From contig NZ_CP053660.1 in NCBI RefSeq assembly GCF_013177455.1, positions 2,852,001 through 2,916,000 on the forward strand: a stretch of DNA of 64,000 nt, written 5' to 3'. The position numbers and the translations under genes were made by a program. Below, piece by piece: positions 35,097-44,553 of the stretch. The notes below the pieces were generated by a model. The model had not been told where the DNA came from and ran no database searches. It saw nothing but the letters and a program-made list of their open reading frames with translations. This DNA is from Nocardioides marmotae. Lineage in GTDB: Bacteria; Actinomycetota; Actinomycetes; Propionibacteriales; Nocardioidaceae. Within the stretch, counting starts at the first letter, position 1, and every line of letters starts with the position of its first letter.

Positions 35097-36098
35097 ATGC
35101 GCACCCCCCGACACCTCGCCCGAGCCATCGCCGTCGCCGCCGCCCTCGCGACCATCCCGCCGGTGGCGGCGGCGTACCCCACCTCCCCGCCGGCTGCACA
35201 GCAGCAGACACAGCAGGAGGCGAGGCAGCAGGCACCCCTCCCCCGGGCGGTGAGCCTCGTCGGCACCGACCTGCGGCTGAGCGGCGGCCAGTCGATCCGC
35301 CTCCCCCGGGCCGCCGGCAGGGCCCCGGTCCTGCTCGGGACCGTGCGGAAGGGGTGGGTGGTCGCCAGCGGGAGCACGTTCCGCCTGGTCCGGCCGAACG
35401 GCACGGTCCGCACCATCAAGGGCCGGGACCAGATCAACCTCTACGTCTCGGAGTCGCTCTCCGACGACGGCCGCCGGATCGTCTCGGCGGCCCTCGACCA
35501 GGGCGACACCTTCAACGTCCGCGTCGTCGACCTGCACGGGAAGGTCGTCTACCGCGACTGGTTCGAGGGGCTGCTGGTCGAGGTCATGGACGCCGACGAC
35601 GGCGAGGTGTACGTCGGCGGCCGGAACGGACTGTTCGTGCTCGACGAGGCGACCGCGTCGAAGACCCGCGTGCTGCGCCGCCCGACGGCCCTGGTCGACC
35701 TCGAGCACGACGTCGTCTTCGTGGGCACCCGCAAGCGACCGTGGCGTACCGGCCCGACCAGCCTGGCCGCCCCGGGGACGCCGCGCTGGCGGAGCACCGC
35801 GACACCGGTGGCGGTCTCCCCCGGCGGCAGCTACGTCCTCAGCGACGACGGCACCGTCCGCGCGCTGGACGACGGCCGCCTCGTGCGTCGCGTCCCGACG
35901 GCGGGGCCCCGGGACGGCGGGGCGTTCGAGTTCCTGGGCTGGGCCTCGGACCGCCGGGTGCTCGTCGAGACCACCGCCGGGAAGCGCCGCCTCCTCACCT
36001 CCTGCCCCGTCCCCCGCGGCATCTGCCGCGTGGTCGGATCGACCCGGGGCCGCGTCTCGCTGCCGACGAGCCACGCGGGGCCCTTCCTCCAGCCGTGA
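35097..36098 (+). CDS. Secreted propeller-like protein of unknown function
   Basis: 333 residues from the ATG at 35097. A signal peptide (RTPRHLARAIAVAAALATI then AAAYP) is followed by a Gln-rich linker (QQQTQQEARQQ) and beta-strand repeats such as RPNGTVRTI, SDDGRRIVSA and EVYVGGRNGLFVLDEAT, similar to a beta-propeller. A Cys pair (SCPVPRGICR) is near the C-terminus. It resembles the protein at 16887-17885 in length, export and closing Cys pair; both may belong to one lineage-specific family. Function unknown. Confidence 0.7.
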   Translation: MRTPRHLARAIAVAAALATIPPVAAAYPTSPPAAQQQTQQEARQQAPLPRAVSLVGTDLRLSGGQSIRLPRAAGRAPVLLGTVRKGWVVASGSTFRLVRPNGTVRTIKGRDQINLYVSESLSDDGRRIVSAALDQGDTFNVRVVDLHGKVVYRDWFEGLLVEVMDADDGEVYVGGRNGLFVLDEATASKTRVLRRPTALVDLEHDVVFVGTRKRPWRTGPTSLAAPGTPRWRSTATPVAVSPGGSYVLSDDGTVRALDDGRLVRRVPTAGPRDGGAFEFLGWASDRRVLVETTAGKRRLLTSCPVPRGICRVVGSTRGRVSLPTSHAGPFLQP

Positions 36099-36125
36099 CC
36101 CGGCCCCCGCAAGCCCACCGGACGC

Positions 36126-36827
36126 TCAGCTCCGGTCGAGCGGCTCCAGCATCGCGAACGGCACGGTCAGCACCTGGCCGCGCACCCGCAGGTGGAAGCG
36201 GGTGCGCCCGCGCTTGAGCACGGTCCCGACCACGCCCTGGTAGCGACCGGCGGCCACGATCCGGGCCCGCTGGCCCACCCTCGGCGCGGGGGCCGGCGCA
36301 CCGGCGGCGGACCGCCCCGGGTCGGGGGCGTCGAGGATGCGGCGCAGCGCGGCGTCGTACGCCTCGCCCATCGGCACCACCGTGCCCCGATGGGTCCAGG
36401 TCAGCAGGTGCTCGCGGCTGAACGTCCGCGAGCAGCGGGTGCACGAGCCCGGCCGGGTCGGGCGGCGGTGCCGGGTGATCCGGTGGCCACCCGGGCAGGT
36501 GCCGACCCAGTCGCCCTCGATGGCCGGCGCGTCCGGGTCGGAGCAGCGGCGGCCCGAGCAGCCGATCCGCACCGCGGTCGCGCGCCACACGGCGTCGTGC
36601 CCGTGCCGCGGGCCGACCAGCGCGTGGGCGACCTCGTGCAGCACGGTGTCGCGGACCTCCGCCTCGTCGTGCAGCGCGGTGAGCGGCCCGCTCAGCCCGA
36701 TCTGGCGCTGCGCCGGACGGCAGATGCCGGCGCGCCGCTTGGCCCGGTCGAAGACCACGGTCCAGTCGCGCAGGCCGTGCTCGTCGAGCAGCCCCCGCGC
36801 CATCCGCGCCGCCTCGTCCAGGTCCAC
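36126..36827 (-). CDS. SprT-like zinc metalloprotease-family protein
   Basis: 233 residues from a GTG at 36827. The zinc/protease motif HEVAHALVG (HExxH) is followed by a third ligand candidate in GPRHGHD. A four-cysteine zinc-ribbon region (GCSGRRCSD and CPGGH/SCTRCSRTFSR) and a C-terminal KOW/SH3-like part (GQRARIVAAGRYQGVVGTV) follow. SprT/Spartan proteins process DNA-protein crosslinks in eukaryotes; bacterial members are poorly defined. It is divergent from cobT with a 109-bp gap. Confidence 0.78.
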   Translation of the reverse strand: MDLDEAARMARGLLDEHGLRDWTVVFDRAKRRAGICRPAQRQIGLSGPLTALHDEAEVRDTVLHEVAHALVGPRHGHDAVWRATAVRIGCSGRRCSDPDAPAIEGDWVGTCPGGHRITRHRRPTRPGSCTRCSRTFSREHLLTWTHRGTVVPMGEAYDAALRRILDAPDPGRSAAGAPAPAPRVGQRARIVAAGRYQGVVGTVLKRGRTRFHLRVRGQVLTVPFAMLEPLDRS

Positions 36828-36936
36828 GGCGAGGACCCTAGGCCGCCCCACCGACAGCCGGCGACAGCGGTGCGACAACGGTGCGGACGGCGGTGCGGGC
36901 AGCGGTGAGCACAGCGCCGCGTCGTACGCTCCCGAC

Positions 36937-37965
36937 GTGTCGATCACTCCCCCGGACCCGACCCTCGAGGCCGCCGCCCGCGAGCGGCTCGCCGGCCTGG
37001 CGACCCCCGCCGGGGCCCTCGGCCGCGCGGGCGAGCTCGGCGTACGGCTCAGCGCGATGCTCGGCGCCGTCCCCCCGCCCGAGCTCACCGACGTGCGGCT
37101 CGTGGTCTTCGCCGGTGACCACGGCGTCGCGGCCCACGGCGTCTCGGCCTACCCCGCGGCGGTGACCCCCGCGATGGTCCGCTCGCTGCACGCCGGCACC
37201 GCGGGCGTCTCGGCCCTCGCCTGCGCCCACGACGTCGGCGTGCGCGTGCTCGACATCGCCGTCGACGACGACCTCGACGGCCTCCCCGCCGAGGTCGTCG
37301 CGCACAAGGTCCGCCGCGGCAGCGGCGCCATCCACCTCGAGGACGCCCTCACCGCCGAGGAGGTACGCCGCGCGCTCGAGGTCGGCCGCGCGGTCGCCGC
37401 CGAGGAGGTCGCCGCGGGCGCCCAGGTGCTGATCAGCGGCGACCTCGGCATCGGCAACACCACCCCGGCCGCCGCGCTGGTCGCCGCCGCGCTCGGCCTG
37501 CCCGCCGAGGACGTCGTCGGCCGCGGCACCGGTGTCGACGACGCCGGGCTGGCCCGCAAGACCGAGGTCGTCGCCCAGGCACTGCGCCGCGCCGGCGACC
37601 GCACCGCCGACCCGGTGGACACGCTCGCGGCGCTGGCCAGCGCCGACCTCGCCGCGACGACCGGGTTCGTCCTGGGCGCCGTCGAGGCCGGGGTGCCGGT
37701 GGTCCTCGACGGGCTGATGTCGGTGGCCTGCGCGCTGACCGCCGAGCGGATCGCGCCCGGCGCGGCCGCGTGGTACGTCGCCGGCCACCGCTCCACCGAG
37801 CCGGCCCAGTCCCTGGCACTGGAGAAGCTCGGCCTCGACCCCCTCCTCGACCTCGGCCTGCGCCTGGGCGAGGGCAGCGGCGCGGTGGCCGCCGTGCCGG
37901 TGCTGCGCAGCGCCGTGGCCCTGCTGCGCGACGTCGCCCTGCTCAGCGACCTGCTCCCCGGCTGA
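36937..37965 (+). CDS. cobT: Nicotinate-nucleotide-dimethylbenzimidazole phosphoribosyltransferase
   Basis: 342 residues from a GTG. Family motifs are VVFAGDHGVAAHGVSAYP, GTAGVSALA, SGDLGIGNTTPAAA, GRGTGVDD and the C-terminal LGLRLGEGSGA. CobT makes alpha-ribazole phosphate from dimethylbenzimidazole and nicotinate mononucleotide for the lower ligand of cobalamin. It is followed after 1 bp by cobS. I see no cobalamin riboswitch in the 109-bp upstream gap. Confidence 0.92.
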   Translation: MSITPPDPTLEAAARERLAGLATPAGALGRAGELGVRLSAMLGAVPPPELTDVRLVVFAGDHGVAAHGVSAYPAAVTPAMVRSLHAGTAGVSALACAHDVGVRVLDIAVDDDLDGLPAEVVAHKVRRGSGAIHLEDALTAEEVRRALEVGRAVAAEEVAAGAQVLISGDLGIGNTTPAAALVAAALGLPAEDVVGRGTGVDDAGLARKTEVVAQALRRAGDRTADPVDTLAALASADLAATTGFVLGAVEAGVPVVLDGLMSVACALTAERIAPGAAAWYVAGHRSTEPAQSLALEKLGLDPLLDLGLRLGEGSGAVAAVPVLRSAVALLRDVALLSDLLPG

Positions 37966-37966
37966 G

Positions 37967-38716
37967 GTGGGCCCGCTCCTCGACGCGTGGCGGCTCGCGG
38001 TCGGCACGCTGACCGCCGTGCCGGTCGCCCCGCCGCGCACCGTCGACGCCCGCACCGCGGGCCGTGCCATGCTGCTCGCGCCGCTCGCGGCCGCCCCGCT
38101 CGCGCTGGTCGTCGCGGGCATCGGGCTGGTCGGCCCCGAAGTCGGCCTCACCCCGCTGGTCACCGCCGTGCTGGCGATCGCCGGCCTGGTCGCCGGCAGC
38201 CGCGCGCTGCACCTCGACGGCCTCGCCGACACCGCCGACGGCCTCACCGCCTCCTACGACCGCCGCCGCTCGCTGGAGGTGATGAAGTCCGGCGCCGCCG
38301 GCCCGGCCGGCGTGGCCGCCGTCGTCCTGGTCCTCCTGCTCCAGGTCACCGCGCTGACCTCCGTGCTCCGCCAGGACCACGGCTGGCTGGTCGCCGGGGT
38401 GCTCGTCTGCCTCTCCCGCTGCTCGCTGGCCCTGGCCTGCACCCGCGGCGTGCCCGGCGCCCGCCCCGACGGCCTCGGCGCGACGTACGTCGGCTCCGTC
38501 CGCCCCCTCGCCACCGTCTCGATCTGGCTCGGCTCGGCCCTGGTCGCGGCGCTCCTCGCCGGGCTGCCCGGCCTGCTCGCGGTCCTCGCCGCGGCGGCCG
38601 CGGTGGTGCTCCTCCTGCGCCGCGCCGTCACCCGCTTCGGCGGCGTCACCGGCGACGTGTTCGGCGCGGCCGTCGAGCTCTCGCTGGCCGCCCTGCTCGT
38701 CGTCGCCTCCGCCTGA
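37967..38716 (+). CDS. cobS: Adenosylcobinamide-GDP ribazoletransferase
   Basis: 249 residues, mostly membrane-embedded, from a GTG 1 bp after cobT. Conserved motifs are HLDGLADTADGL and the Asp/Arg-rich YDRRRSLEVMKSGAAGP that follows. It joins adenosylcobinamide-GDP with alpha-ribazole, the last step of nucleotide-loop assembly. It converges on cobU. Confidence 0.92.
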   Translation: MGPLLDAWRLAVGTLTAVPVAPPRTVDARTAGRAMLLAPLAAAPLALVVAGIGLVGPEVGLTPLVTAVLAIAGLVAGSRALHLDGLADTADGLTASYDRRRSLEVMKSGAAGPAGVAAVVLVLLLQVTALTSVLRQDHGWLVAGVLVCLSRCSLALACTRGVPGARPDGLGATYVGSVRPLATVSIWLGSALVAALLAGLPGLLAVLAAAAAVVLLLRRAVTRFGGVTGDVFGAAVELSLAALLVVASA

Positions 38717-38765
38717 TCCCCGCCCCGTACCCCCACCGGCCACCCCCGCGACGCCCGCAAACCCC

Positions 38766-39317
38766 TCAGAGCGGGTCCGGCAGCCGCAACACCCGCCCGG
38801 CGACGACGAGGTGCACCTCGTCGCAGGCAGCGCCGACCCGCTGGTTGACCGTGCCGAGCAGGTCGCGGAAGAGCCGGCCCGAGCGGTGGGCCGGCACGAC
38901 GCCGAGGCCGACCTCGTTGGTCACGAGCACGACGCCGACGGGAGCGGCGACCAGCGCGGCCACGACCGGCTCCAGCTCGCCCAGGACGACCGCATGGACC
39001 TCGTCGGCCGGGGCCTCCCAGAGAGCGGCGGCGTCGACGACAGCGGTCAGCCAGGTGCCGATGCAATCGATGAGCACCGGCGCGGTGGCCGAGCCGAGCA
39101 CCGAGGCCAGGTCGCGCGTCTCGTGGGTGGTCCACGACGCGGGCCGGCGCGAGCGGTGCGCCGCGACGCGGGCGGCCCAGTCGGCGTCGTCGGCGGTCGG
39201 GACCGGTCCCGGGGCGACGTAGTCGACGGAAACGTCCCCCGCGAGCAGCCGCTCGGCGTGGGTGGACTTCCCCGAGCGGACCCCGCCGGTCACCAGCACC
39301 TTCGCGGACCCGAGCAC
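38766..39317 (-). CDS. cobU: Bifunctional adenosylcobinamide kinase/phosphate guanylyltransferase
   Basis: 183 residues, GTG start. The P-loop is GGVRSGKSTHAE; the guanylylation region shows YVAPGPVPTADDADWAARVAAHRSRRP with the His and Arg of the family, and LVTNEVGLGVVP near 130. It activates adenosylcobinamide for CobS. It lies on the opposite strand to cobTS, convergent with a 49-bp gap, so the three genes are not one transcript. Confidence 0.92.
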   Translation of the reverse strand: MLGSAKVLVTGGVRSGKSTHAERLLAGDVSVDYVAPGPVPTADDADWAARVAAHRSRRPASWTTHETRDLASVLGSATAPVLIDCIGTWLTAVVDAAALWEAPADEVHAVVLGELEPVVAALVAAPVGVVLVTNEVGLGVVPAHRSGRLFRDLLGTVNQRVGAACDEVHLVVAGRVLRLPDPL

Positions 39318-39343
39318 GACAGCAGCCTAGCGAGCCGATGATC

Positions 39344-39375
39344 GGACGCCCAACCTCTTGCTAGGACGTCCAACC
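39344..39375. promoter_or_regulatory. Direct repeat in the cobU/acyl-CoA dehydrogenase promoter region
   Basis: GGACGCCCAACC (39344-39355) and GGACGTCCAACC (39364-39375) differ by one base and are 20 bp apart (two helical turns). The second contains the palindrome GGACGTCC. It ends 18 bp before the GTG of the valine-operon dehydrogenase, so it is a candidate repressor site for that operon. Confidence 0.45.
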
Positions 39376-39393
39376 AAATGGCAGAGTGCTGGT

Positions 39394-40545
39394 GTGAGCA
39401 CCTCAGCACTGGATCCCGAGGAGCGCCGGGCGATCGTCGAGGCGGTCCGCGACTTCACCGAGGCGCGGATCGCGCCGAACGCCGTGGCCTGGGACCAGGA
39501 CCACCACTTCCCCGTCGACGTGCTCGCCGAGGCCGGCGGCCTCGGCCTGGGCGCGATCTACGCCAAGGAGGACGTCGGCGGCTCCGGCCTCGGCCGCAGC
39601 GAGGCGGTCCTCATCTTCGAGGAGCTCTCCCGCGGTGACGTCGCCGTGGCGGCGTACATCTCCATCCACAACATGGCCGTGTGGATGATCGACACCTTCG
39701 GCGACCACGAGCAGCGCGCCCGCTGGGTGCCGCACCTGGCCGGCATGGAGAACCTCGCCAGCTACTGCCTCACCGAGCCCGACGCCGGCTCCGACGCCGG
39801 CAACCTGCGCACCACCGCGCGCCGCGAGGGCGACGAGTGGGTGCTGAGCGGCACCAAGCAGTTCATCTCCGGCGCCGGCGCCTCGAGCGTGTACGTCGTC
39901 ATGGCCCGCACCGGCGGCCCCGGCCCCAAGGGCATCAGCGCCTTCATCGTGCCCGCGGAGTCCGAGGGCCTCTCCTTCGGTGCTGAGGAGCAGAAGATGG
40001 GCTGGCACGCCCAGCCCACCCGCCAGGTGGTCATGGACGGCGTCCGCGTCCCGGCGGCGAACCTCCTCGGCGAGGAGGGCCAGGGCTTCGCGATCGCCAT
40101 GCGCGGCCTCAACGGCGGCCGGCTCAACATCGCCGCCTGCTCCCTCGGCGGCGCCCAGTGGGCGGTGGACCGCGCGGCCGAGCACCTGCGCACCCGCCAG
40201 GCCTTCGGCGGCCCGCTCACCGACCAGCAGGGCCTCGTCTTCGCCCTCGCCGACGCCCACATCGAGCTCCAGGCGGCGCGCACCATGCTCCACGACGCCG
40301 CCGCCCGCCTCGACGCCGGCGACCCCGACGCCGCGGTGATCGTGGCCGGCGCCAAGCGCTTCGTCACCGACGCCGGCTGGAAGGCCGCCAACACCGCACT
40401 GCAGCTCCACGGCGGCTACGGCTACCTTGCCGAGTACGGCATCGAGAAGGTCGTCCGCGACCTCCGTGTCCACCAGATCCTCGAAGGGACCAACGAGATC
40501 ATGCGAGTCATCGTGGGCCGCGCGCTCACCCAGGGAACGGCATGA
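39394..40545 (+). CDS. Acyl-CoA dehydrogenase, probably isobutyryl-CoA dehydrogenase
   Basis: 383 residues from a GTG. It has the normal acyl-CoA dehydrogenase layout, with the FAD/substrate motif YCLTEPDAGSDAGN, the segment MGWHAQPTRQVVMDGVRVP and the C-terminal catalytic-glutamate region YGIEKVVRDLRVHQILEGTNEIMR. It oxidises a short branched acyl-CoA to the 2-enoyl-CoA. The next three genes are those of valine breakdown, so isobutyryl-CoA is the likely substrate (inference from context). Start chosen at 39394 because the upstream in-frame part reads through the operator-like repeats. Confidence 0.86.
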   Translation: MSTSALDPEERRAIVEAVRDFTEARIAPNAVAWDQDHHFPVDVLAEAGGLGLGAIYAKEDVGGSGLGRSEAVLIFEELSRGDVAVAAYISIHNMAVWMIDTFGDHEQRARWVPHLAGMENLASYCLTEPDAGSDAGNLRTTARREGDEWVLSGTKQFISGAGASSVYVVMARTGGPGPKGISAFIVPAESEGLSFGAEEQKMGWHAQPTRQVVMDGVRVPAANLLGEEGQGFAIAMRGLNGGRLNIAACSLGGAQWAVDRAAEHLRTRQAFGGPLTDQQGLVFALADAHIELQAARTMLHDAAARLDAGDPDAAVIVAGAKRFVTDAGWKAANTALQLHGGYGYLAEYGIEKVVRDLRVHQILEGTNEIMRVIVGRALTQGTA

Positions 40546-41615
40546 GCGACCAGCAGCAGGACGCACCTGCCGTCGTCGTCTCGACAACCGGCCGGCTCGG
40601 CCGCCTCGAGCTCAACCGCCCCCGGGCCATCAACGCGCTCAACCACGAGATGGTCGGGCTGCTCCAGGAGGCGCTGGACGCCTGGCGCGAGGACGACGCC
40701 GTCCGCACCGTGCTGCTCACCGGCCGCGGCGAGCGCGGCCTGTGCGCCGGCGGCGACATCGTGTCGATCTGGAAGGACGCGAAGGCCGGCACCCACGGGT
40801 CCGCGCGGTTCTGGTCCGACGAGTACGTCCTGAACCACGCGATCAAGACCTACCCCAAGCCGTACGTCGCCGTGATGGACGGCATCGTGCTCGGCGGCGG
40901 CATCGGCGTCTCGGCCCACGCCAGCCACCGCGTCGTCACCGAGCGCTCCTCCCTGGGCATGCCCGAGACCGGCATCGGCTTCGTGCCGGACGTCGGCGGC
41001 ACCTGGCTGCTCTCCCACGCGCCCGGCGAGCTCGGCACCCACCTCGGGCTGACCGCCGGCTCGGTCGGCCCGGGCGACGCGATCGCCCTGGGCCTGGCCG
41101 ACCACTTCGTGCCCTCCGAGCGCCTCGAGGAGCTGGCCCGCCGCCTCGCCGAGGAGGACCCGGACGCGGTGCTGGCCGACCTCGCCGAGACCCCGCCCGA
41201 GGCGTCGCTCCCGGCCCAGCGCTCCTGGATCGACGAGTGCTACGCCGGCGACGACGCCGCCGCGATCCTGGCCCGCCTGCGCGAGCACCCCTCCCCCGAG
41301 GCCCAGCAGGCGGCGAGGACGCTCGCGAAGCGCTCGCCGTTCGCGGTCACCACCACCCTGCGCGCCCTGCGCGAGGCGGCCGGCCTGGCCGACCTCGGCG
41401 CGGCGCTGGCGATGGAGCTGCGGCTGACCGTCCGCTTCCTCGACGTCCCCGACTTCGTCGAGGGCGTGCGCGCCCAGGTCATCGACAAGGACCGCAACCC
41501 GCAGTGGCAGCCGGCCTCGCTCGACGAGGTCGACCCCGCCGCCGTCGCCGCCCTCTTCGAGCCGCTGCCCACCGGCGAGCTCGCGCTCCCCACCACCACC
41601 GGAGGTCCCGCATGA
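40542..41615 (+). CDS. 3-hydroxyisobutyryl-CoA hydrolase
   Basis: 357 residues, ATGA overlap with the dehydrogenase. It belongs to the crotonase superfamily ECH_2 type, which is longer than ordinary hydratases. Oxyanion-hole segments are CAGGDI and GGGIGVS, and the family motif MPETGIGFVPDVGGTW contains the catalytic glutamate/aspartate. It hydrolyses 3-hydroxyisobutyryl-CoA to free 3-hydroxyisobutyrate, the substrate of the next enzyme. Confidence 0.88.
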   Translation: MSDQQQDAPAVVVSTTGRLGRLELNRPRAINALNHEMVGLLQEALDAWREDDAVRTVLLTGRGERGLCAGGDIVSIWKDAKAGTHGSARFWSDEYVLNHAIKTYPKPYVAVMDGIVLGGGIGVSAHASHRVVTERSSLGMPETGIGFVPDVGGTWLLSHAPGELGTHLGLTAGSVGPGDAIALGLADHFVPSERLEELARRLAEEDPDAVLADLAETPPEASLPAQRSWIDECYAGDDAAAILARLREHPSPEAQQAARTLAKRSPFAVTTTLRALREAAGLADLGAALAMELRLTVRFLDVPDFVEGVRAQVIDKDRNPQWQPASLDEVDPAAVAALFEPLPTGELALPTTTGGPA

Positions 41616-42514
41616 GCACCACCCCCGTCGCCTTCATCGGCCTGGGCAACATGGGCGGCCCGATGGCCGCGAACCTGGTCAAGGCCGGGCACCCGGTCAC
41701 CGGCTTCGACGTCGGCCAGGAGGCCTGCGACAAGGCCCGCGAGGCCGGCGTGGACGTCAAGGCCACCGCCGCCGAGGCGGTCCAGGGCGCGGCGGCCGTC
41801 GTCACCATGCTCCCCAACGGCGCCCTCCTCCTCCAGGTGTACGACGAGGTGCTCGCCGCGGCCGCGCCCGGCACGCTCTTCGTCGACTGCTCCACGGTGG
41901 CCGTCTCCGACGCGCGGACCGCGGCCGACCTGGCCGTCGCCGCCGGGCACCGCGCCGCGGACGCCCCGGTCTCCGGCGGCGTCGGCGGCGCCGAGGCCGG
42001 CTCGCTGACCTTCATGCTCGGCTGCGACGACGCCCTGGTCGAGGAGACCAGCGCGCTGCTCGAGCCGATGGCCGGCCGCGTCGTCCACTGCGGCGCCTCG
42101 GGCGCCGGCCAGGCCGCGAAGATCTGCAACAACATGGTCCTCGGCGCCTCGATGATCGCGATCTCCGAGGCGTTCGTGCTCGGCGAGAAGCTCGGCCTGA
42201 CCCACCAGGCGTTCTTCGACGTGGCCTCCACCGCCTCGGGCCAGTGCTGGGCGCTGACCACCAACTGCCCCGTCCCCGGCCCGGTGCCGACCAGCCCCGC
42301 CAACCGCGACTGGAAGCCCGGCTTCGCCGGCGCGCTCATGGCCAAGGACCTCGGCCTGGCCCGCCGCGCCCTCGAGGAGTCCGGCACCGACGCCGCCGTC
42401 GGGACGCTCGCCGAGGAGATCTATCGTCGGTTCGCCGACGAGGGCGGCGCCGGCCTCGACTTCTCCGCCATCGTCAACACCATCCGGGAGCGCTCGGCCG
42501 CCACGGCCGGGTGA
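41612..42514 (+). CDS. mmsB: 3-hydroxyisobutyrate dehydrogenase
   Basis: 300 residues, ATGA overlap with the hydrolase. The N-terminal Rossmann motif is [13 protein letters not shown], followed by the substrate segment [14 protein letters not shown], the catalytic-lysine region [11 protein letters not shown] and a C-terminal part with [14 protein letters not shown]. It oxidises 3-hydroxyisobutyrate to methylmalonate semialdehyde with NAD. Position and overlaps make the valine pathway firm. Confidence 0.92.
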   Translation: MSTTPVAFIGLGNMGGPMAANLVKAGHPVTGFDVGQEACDKAREAGVDVKATAAEAVQGAAAVVTMLPNGALLLQVYDEVLAAAAPGTLFVDCSTVAVSDARTAADLAVAAGHRAADAPVSGGVGGAEAGSLTFMLGCDDALVEETSALLEPMAGRVVHCGASGAGQAAKICNNMVLGASMIAISEAFVLGEKLGLTHQAFFDVASTASGQCWALTTNCPVPGPVPTSPANRDWKPGFAGALMAKDLGLARRALEESGTDAAVGTLAEEIYRRFADEGGAGLDFSAIVNTIRERSAATAG

Positions 42515-42517
42515 CCC

Positions 42518-42553
42518 GACCAGACCCGCGACCAGACCCGCGACCAGACCCGC
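42518..42553. repeat. Three 12-bp tandem repeats
   Basis: GACCAGACCCGC occurs three times without spacer, between the mmsB stop and the ribosome binding site of the enoyl-CoA hydratase gene. It may only be replication slippage, but it separates two genes of the operon. Confidence 0.8.
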
Positions 42554-42569
42554 ACCGCTGAGGAGCCCC

Positions 42570-43346
42570 ATGTCGTCGTACGAGACCATCCAGGTGACCC
42601 GCGAGGGCCGCGTCGGGACGATCACCCTCGACCGGCCGAAGGCGCTCAACGCCCTCAACGCCCAGCTGATGACGGAGGTCGTCGCCGCGGCCGAGGAGCT
42701 CGACGCCGACCGCGGCATCGGCGCGATCGTCGTGACCGGCTCCGAGCGGGCCTTCGCGGCCGGCGCGGACATCAAGGAGATGGCCGCGCAGTCCTACGCC
42801 GACATGGCGCTCGGCGACTGGTTCGCCGCCTGGGACCGGTTCGCGAACCTCCGCACCCCGGTCATCGCGGGCGTCTCGGGCCACGCGCTCGGCGGCGGCT
42901 GCGAGCTGGCGATGATGTGCGACCTGGTCATCGCCGCGGAGTCCGCGCGCTTCGGGCAGCCCGAGATCAACCTCGGCGTCTTCCCCGGCATCGGCGGCAC
43001 CCAGCGGCTGACCCGCGCGGTCGGCAAGGCGGTGGCGATGGACCTCATCCTCACCGGCCGCACGATGACCGCCCAGGAGGCGCTCGCCGTCGGCCTGGTC
43101 TCCCGCGTCGTGCCGACCGAGGAGCTGCTCCAGCAGGTCGCCGAGGTCGCCGCGACCATCGCCGAGAAGTCCCTCCCGGTGCTCTACGCCACCAAGGAGG
43201 CCGTCAACCGCGCCTTCGAGACCACCCTGGCCGAGGGCGTGAAGTTCGAGCGCCGCACCTTCCACGCGACGTTCGCGCTCGAGGACCGCACCGAGGGCAT
43301 GGGCGCCTTCGTCGAGAAGCGCACGGCCGAGTTCAAGCACCGCTGA
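42570..43346 (+). CDS. Enoyl-CoA hydratase
   Basis: 258 residues, crotonase family. Oxyanion-hole segments are AAGADIKEM and [14 protein letters not shown] with the first catalytic glutamate, and the second glutamate is in [13 protein letters not shown]. It hydrates 2-enoyl-CoA, here probably methacrylyl-CoA in the valine route (EchA8-like broad enzymes do this). It closes the operon and overlaps the convergent hydrolase gene by 14 bp. Confidence 0.9.
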   Translation: MSSYETIQVTREGRVGTITLDRPKALNALNAQLMTEVVAAAEELDADRGIGAIVVTGSERAFAAGADIKEMAAQSYADMALGDWFAAWDRFANLRTPVIAGVSGHALGGGCELAMMCDLVIAAESARFGQPEINLGVFPGIGGTQRLTRAVGKAVAMDLILTGRTMTAQEALAVGLVSRVVPTEELLQQVAEVAATIAEKSLPVLYATKEAVNRAFETTLAEGVKFERRTFHATFALEDRTEGMGAFVEKRTAEFKHR

Positions 43347-44049
43347 CGTCGGCACCGCTCCCACCGGGCCGCAGGTAGGCCGCCACCGCGGCGGCGACCT
43401 GCGGCCCGTGCGTCAGCGGCACCATGTGGGCGCCCACCGGCAGCGTCTCGGTCCGCGATCCCGCGGGCGCGGCCGCGACGAGCCGCTCGGCCCAGTCCGC
43501 CGGGCAGATCCGGTCGTGCGGCCCGCGCAGCACCAGCACCGGGCAGCGGACGCCGCCGAGCGTGCGCTGCAGGTCGTCGTGGCGCGCGGCCTCCATCGTG
43601 CGTACGCCGTGGAGCGGGCCGGTCCGCGCATAGCTCCACGCGAGCACCGGCAGCTGCCTCGGCGGCTCGTGGCCGGCCGTCCGCAGCCACCGCCCGAGCA
43701 GCGCCGGCCACGACCTCGCCCGCGGGTCGGTGCTCGGGCCGACGAGCACCAGCCCCACGACCCGGTCCGCGGCGAGGGCGGCGGCGTGGGCCGCGACCTG
43801 GGCGCCGGCCGAGTGCCCCAGCAGCACGACCGGCCCGTCGGCCGCCTCGAGCCGGTCGACCAACGCGCGGCCGAGCGCCGCTGGAGCGACCTCCTCCCCG
43901 CGACGTCGCCGGACGCCGTACCCCGGCAGCAGCACGGTGCGTGAGGGTCGCCCGAGCGCCTCGAGCGTCGGCTCCCACGCTGTCGGGCGCAGGCCGAGGC
44001 CGGGCACGGCGACCAGCGTCGGCCCGGGCTCAGAGCGCGAAGTCACCAC
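43333..44049 (-). CDS. Alpha/beta-fold hydrolase
   Basis: 238 residues. The nucleophile elbow is GHSAG in [13 protein letters not shown]; the acid/base end is DRICPADWA and the histidine in [11 protein letters not shown]. The substrate is unknown. It overlaps the upstream MarR-family gene by 20 bp, and the downstream end overlaps the convergent hydratase, so the region is tightly packed. GTG start (44049, or 44046). Confidence 0.82.
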   Translation of the reverse strand: MVTSRSEPGPTLVAVPGLGLRPTAWEPTLEALGRPSRTVLLPGYGVRRRRGEEVAPAALGRALVDRLEAADGPVVLLGHSAGAQVAAHAAALAADRVVGLVLVGPSTDPRARSWPALLGRWLRTAGHEPPRQLPVLAWSYARTGPLHGVRTMEAARHDDLQRTLGGVRCPVLVLRGPHDRICPADWAERLVAAAPAGSRTETLPVGAHMVPLTHGPQVAAAVAAYLRPGGSGADVSGA

Positions 44050-44542
44050 GCCCGGCCCGGAACCGGCTCAGCACCTCCACGAGCGCAGCCACGTCCTCCG
44101 CGGACAGCCCGATCGTCTCGAAGACCTCCGCGTTGAGCACCGCGGTCGCCTCCTCCACCAGCCGCTCCCCCGACCCGGTCAGCACGAGCACCACCGAGCG
44201 CCCGTCCTTGGGGTTCGCGACCCGCTCGACGTGACCGTCCTCCGCCAGTCGCGCCGCGAGGCTGGTCAACGACGTCGGGTGGACCTGGAGGCGCTGACCG
44301 GCGCGGCGCATGGTCATCCGCTGCTCGGTGGCGAACGACAGCAGCCGCAGCAGCTCGAAGCGCGCGAAGGTCAGCCCGAAGGGCCGCAGCAGGCCGTCGA
44401 TCTGGGTGAGCAGCAGCTGCTGGGCGCGCATGATCGAGGTGACCGCGGCCATGCCGGGCGCGGCGTCGTCCCACCCGTGCGCCACCCACTGGCGCCGGGC
44501 CTCGGCGATGGGGTCGCGGCCGGGCGTCGCGGGGCTGTTCAT
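44030..44542 (-). CDS. MarR-family transcriptional regulator
   Basis: 170 residues with a winged helix (FELLRLLSFATEQRMTMRRAGQRL and HPTSLTSLAARLAEDGHVERVANPKDGRS) typical of MarR. It lies between an SDR gene (11 bp upstream) and the hydrolase gene, all on the minus strand. It probably represses this small operon and responds to a small aromatic or lipid ligand. Confidence 0.87.
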   Translation of the reverse strand: MNSPATPGRDPIAEARRQWVAHGWDDAAPGMAAVTSIMRAQQLLLTQIDGLLRPFGLTFARFELLRLLSFATEQRMTMRRAGQRLQVHPTSLTSLAARLAEDGHVERVANPKDGRSVVLVLTGSGERLVEEATAVLNAEVFETIGLSAEDVAALVEVLSRFRAGRGDFAL

Positions 44543-44553
44543 CGGCGCCGAGC

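Noticed and set aside
36828..36936. Cobalamin riboswitch before cobT
   Set aside because: The 109-bp gap is too short and I see no B12-box-like sequence or adequate folding.
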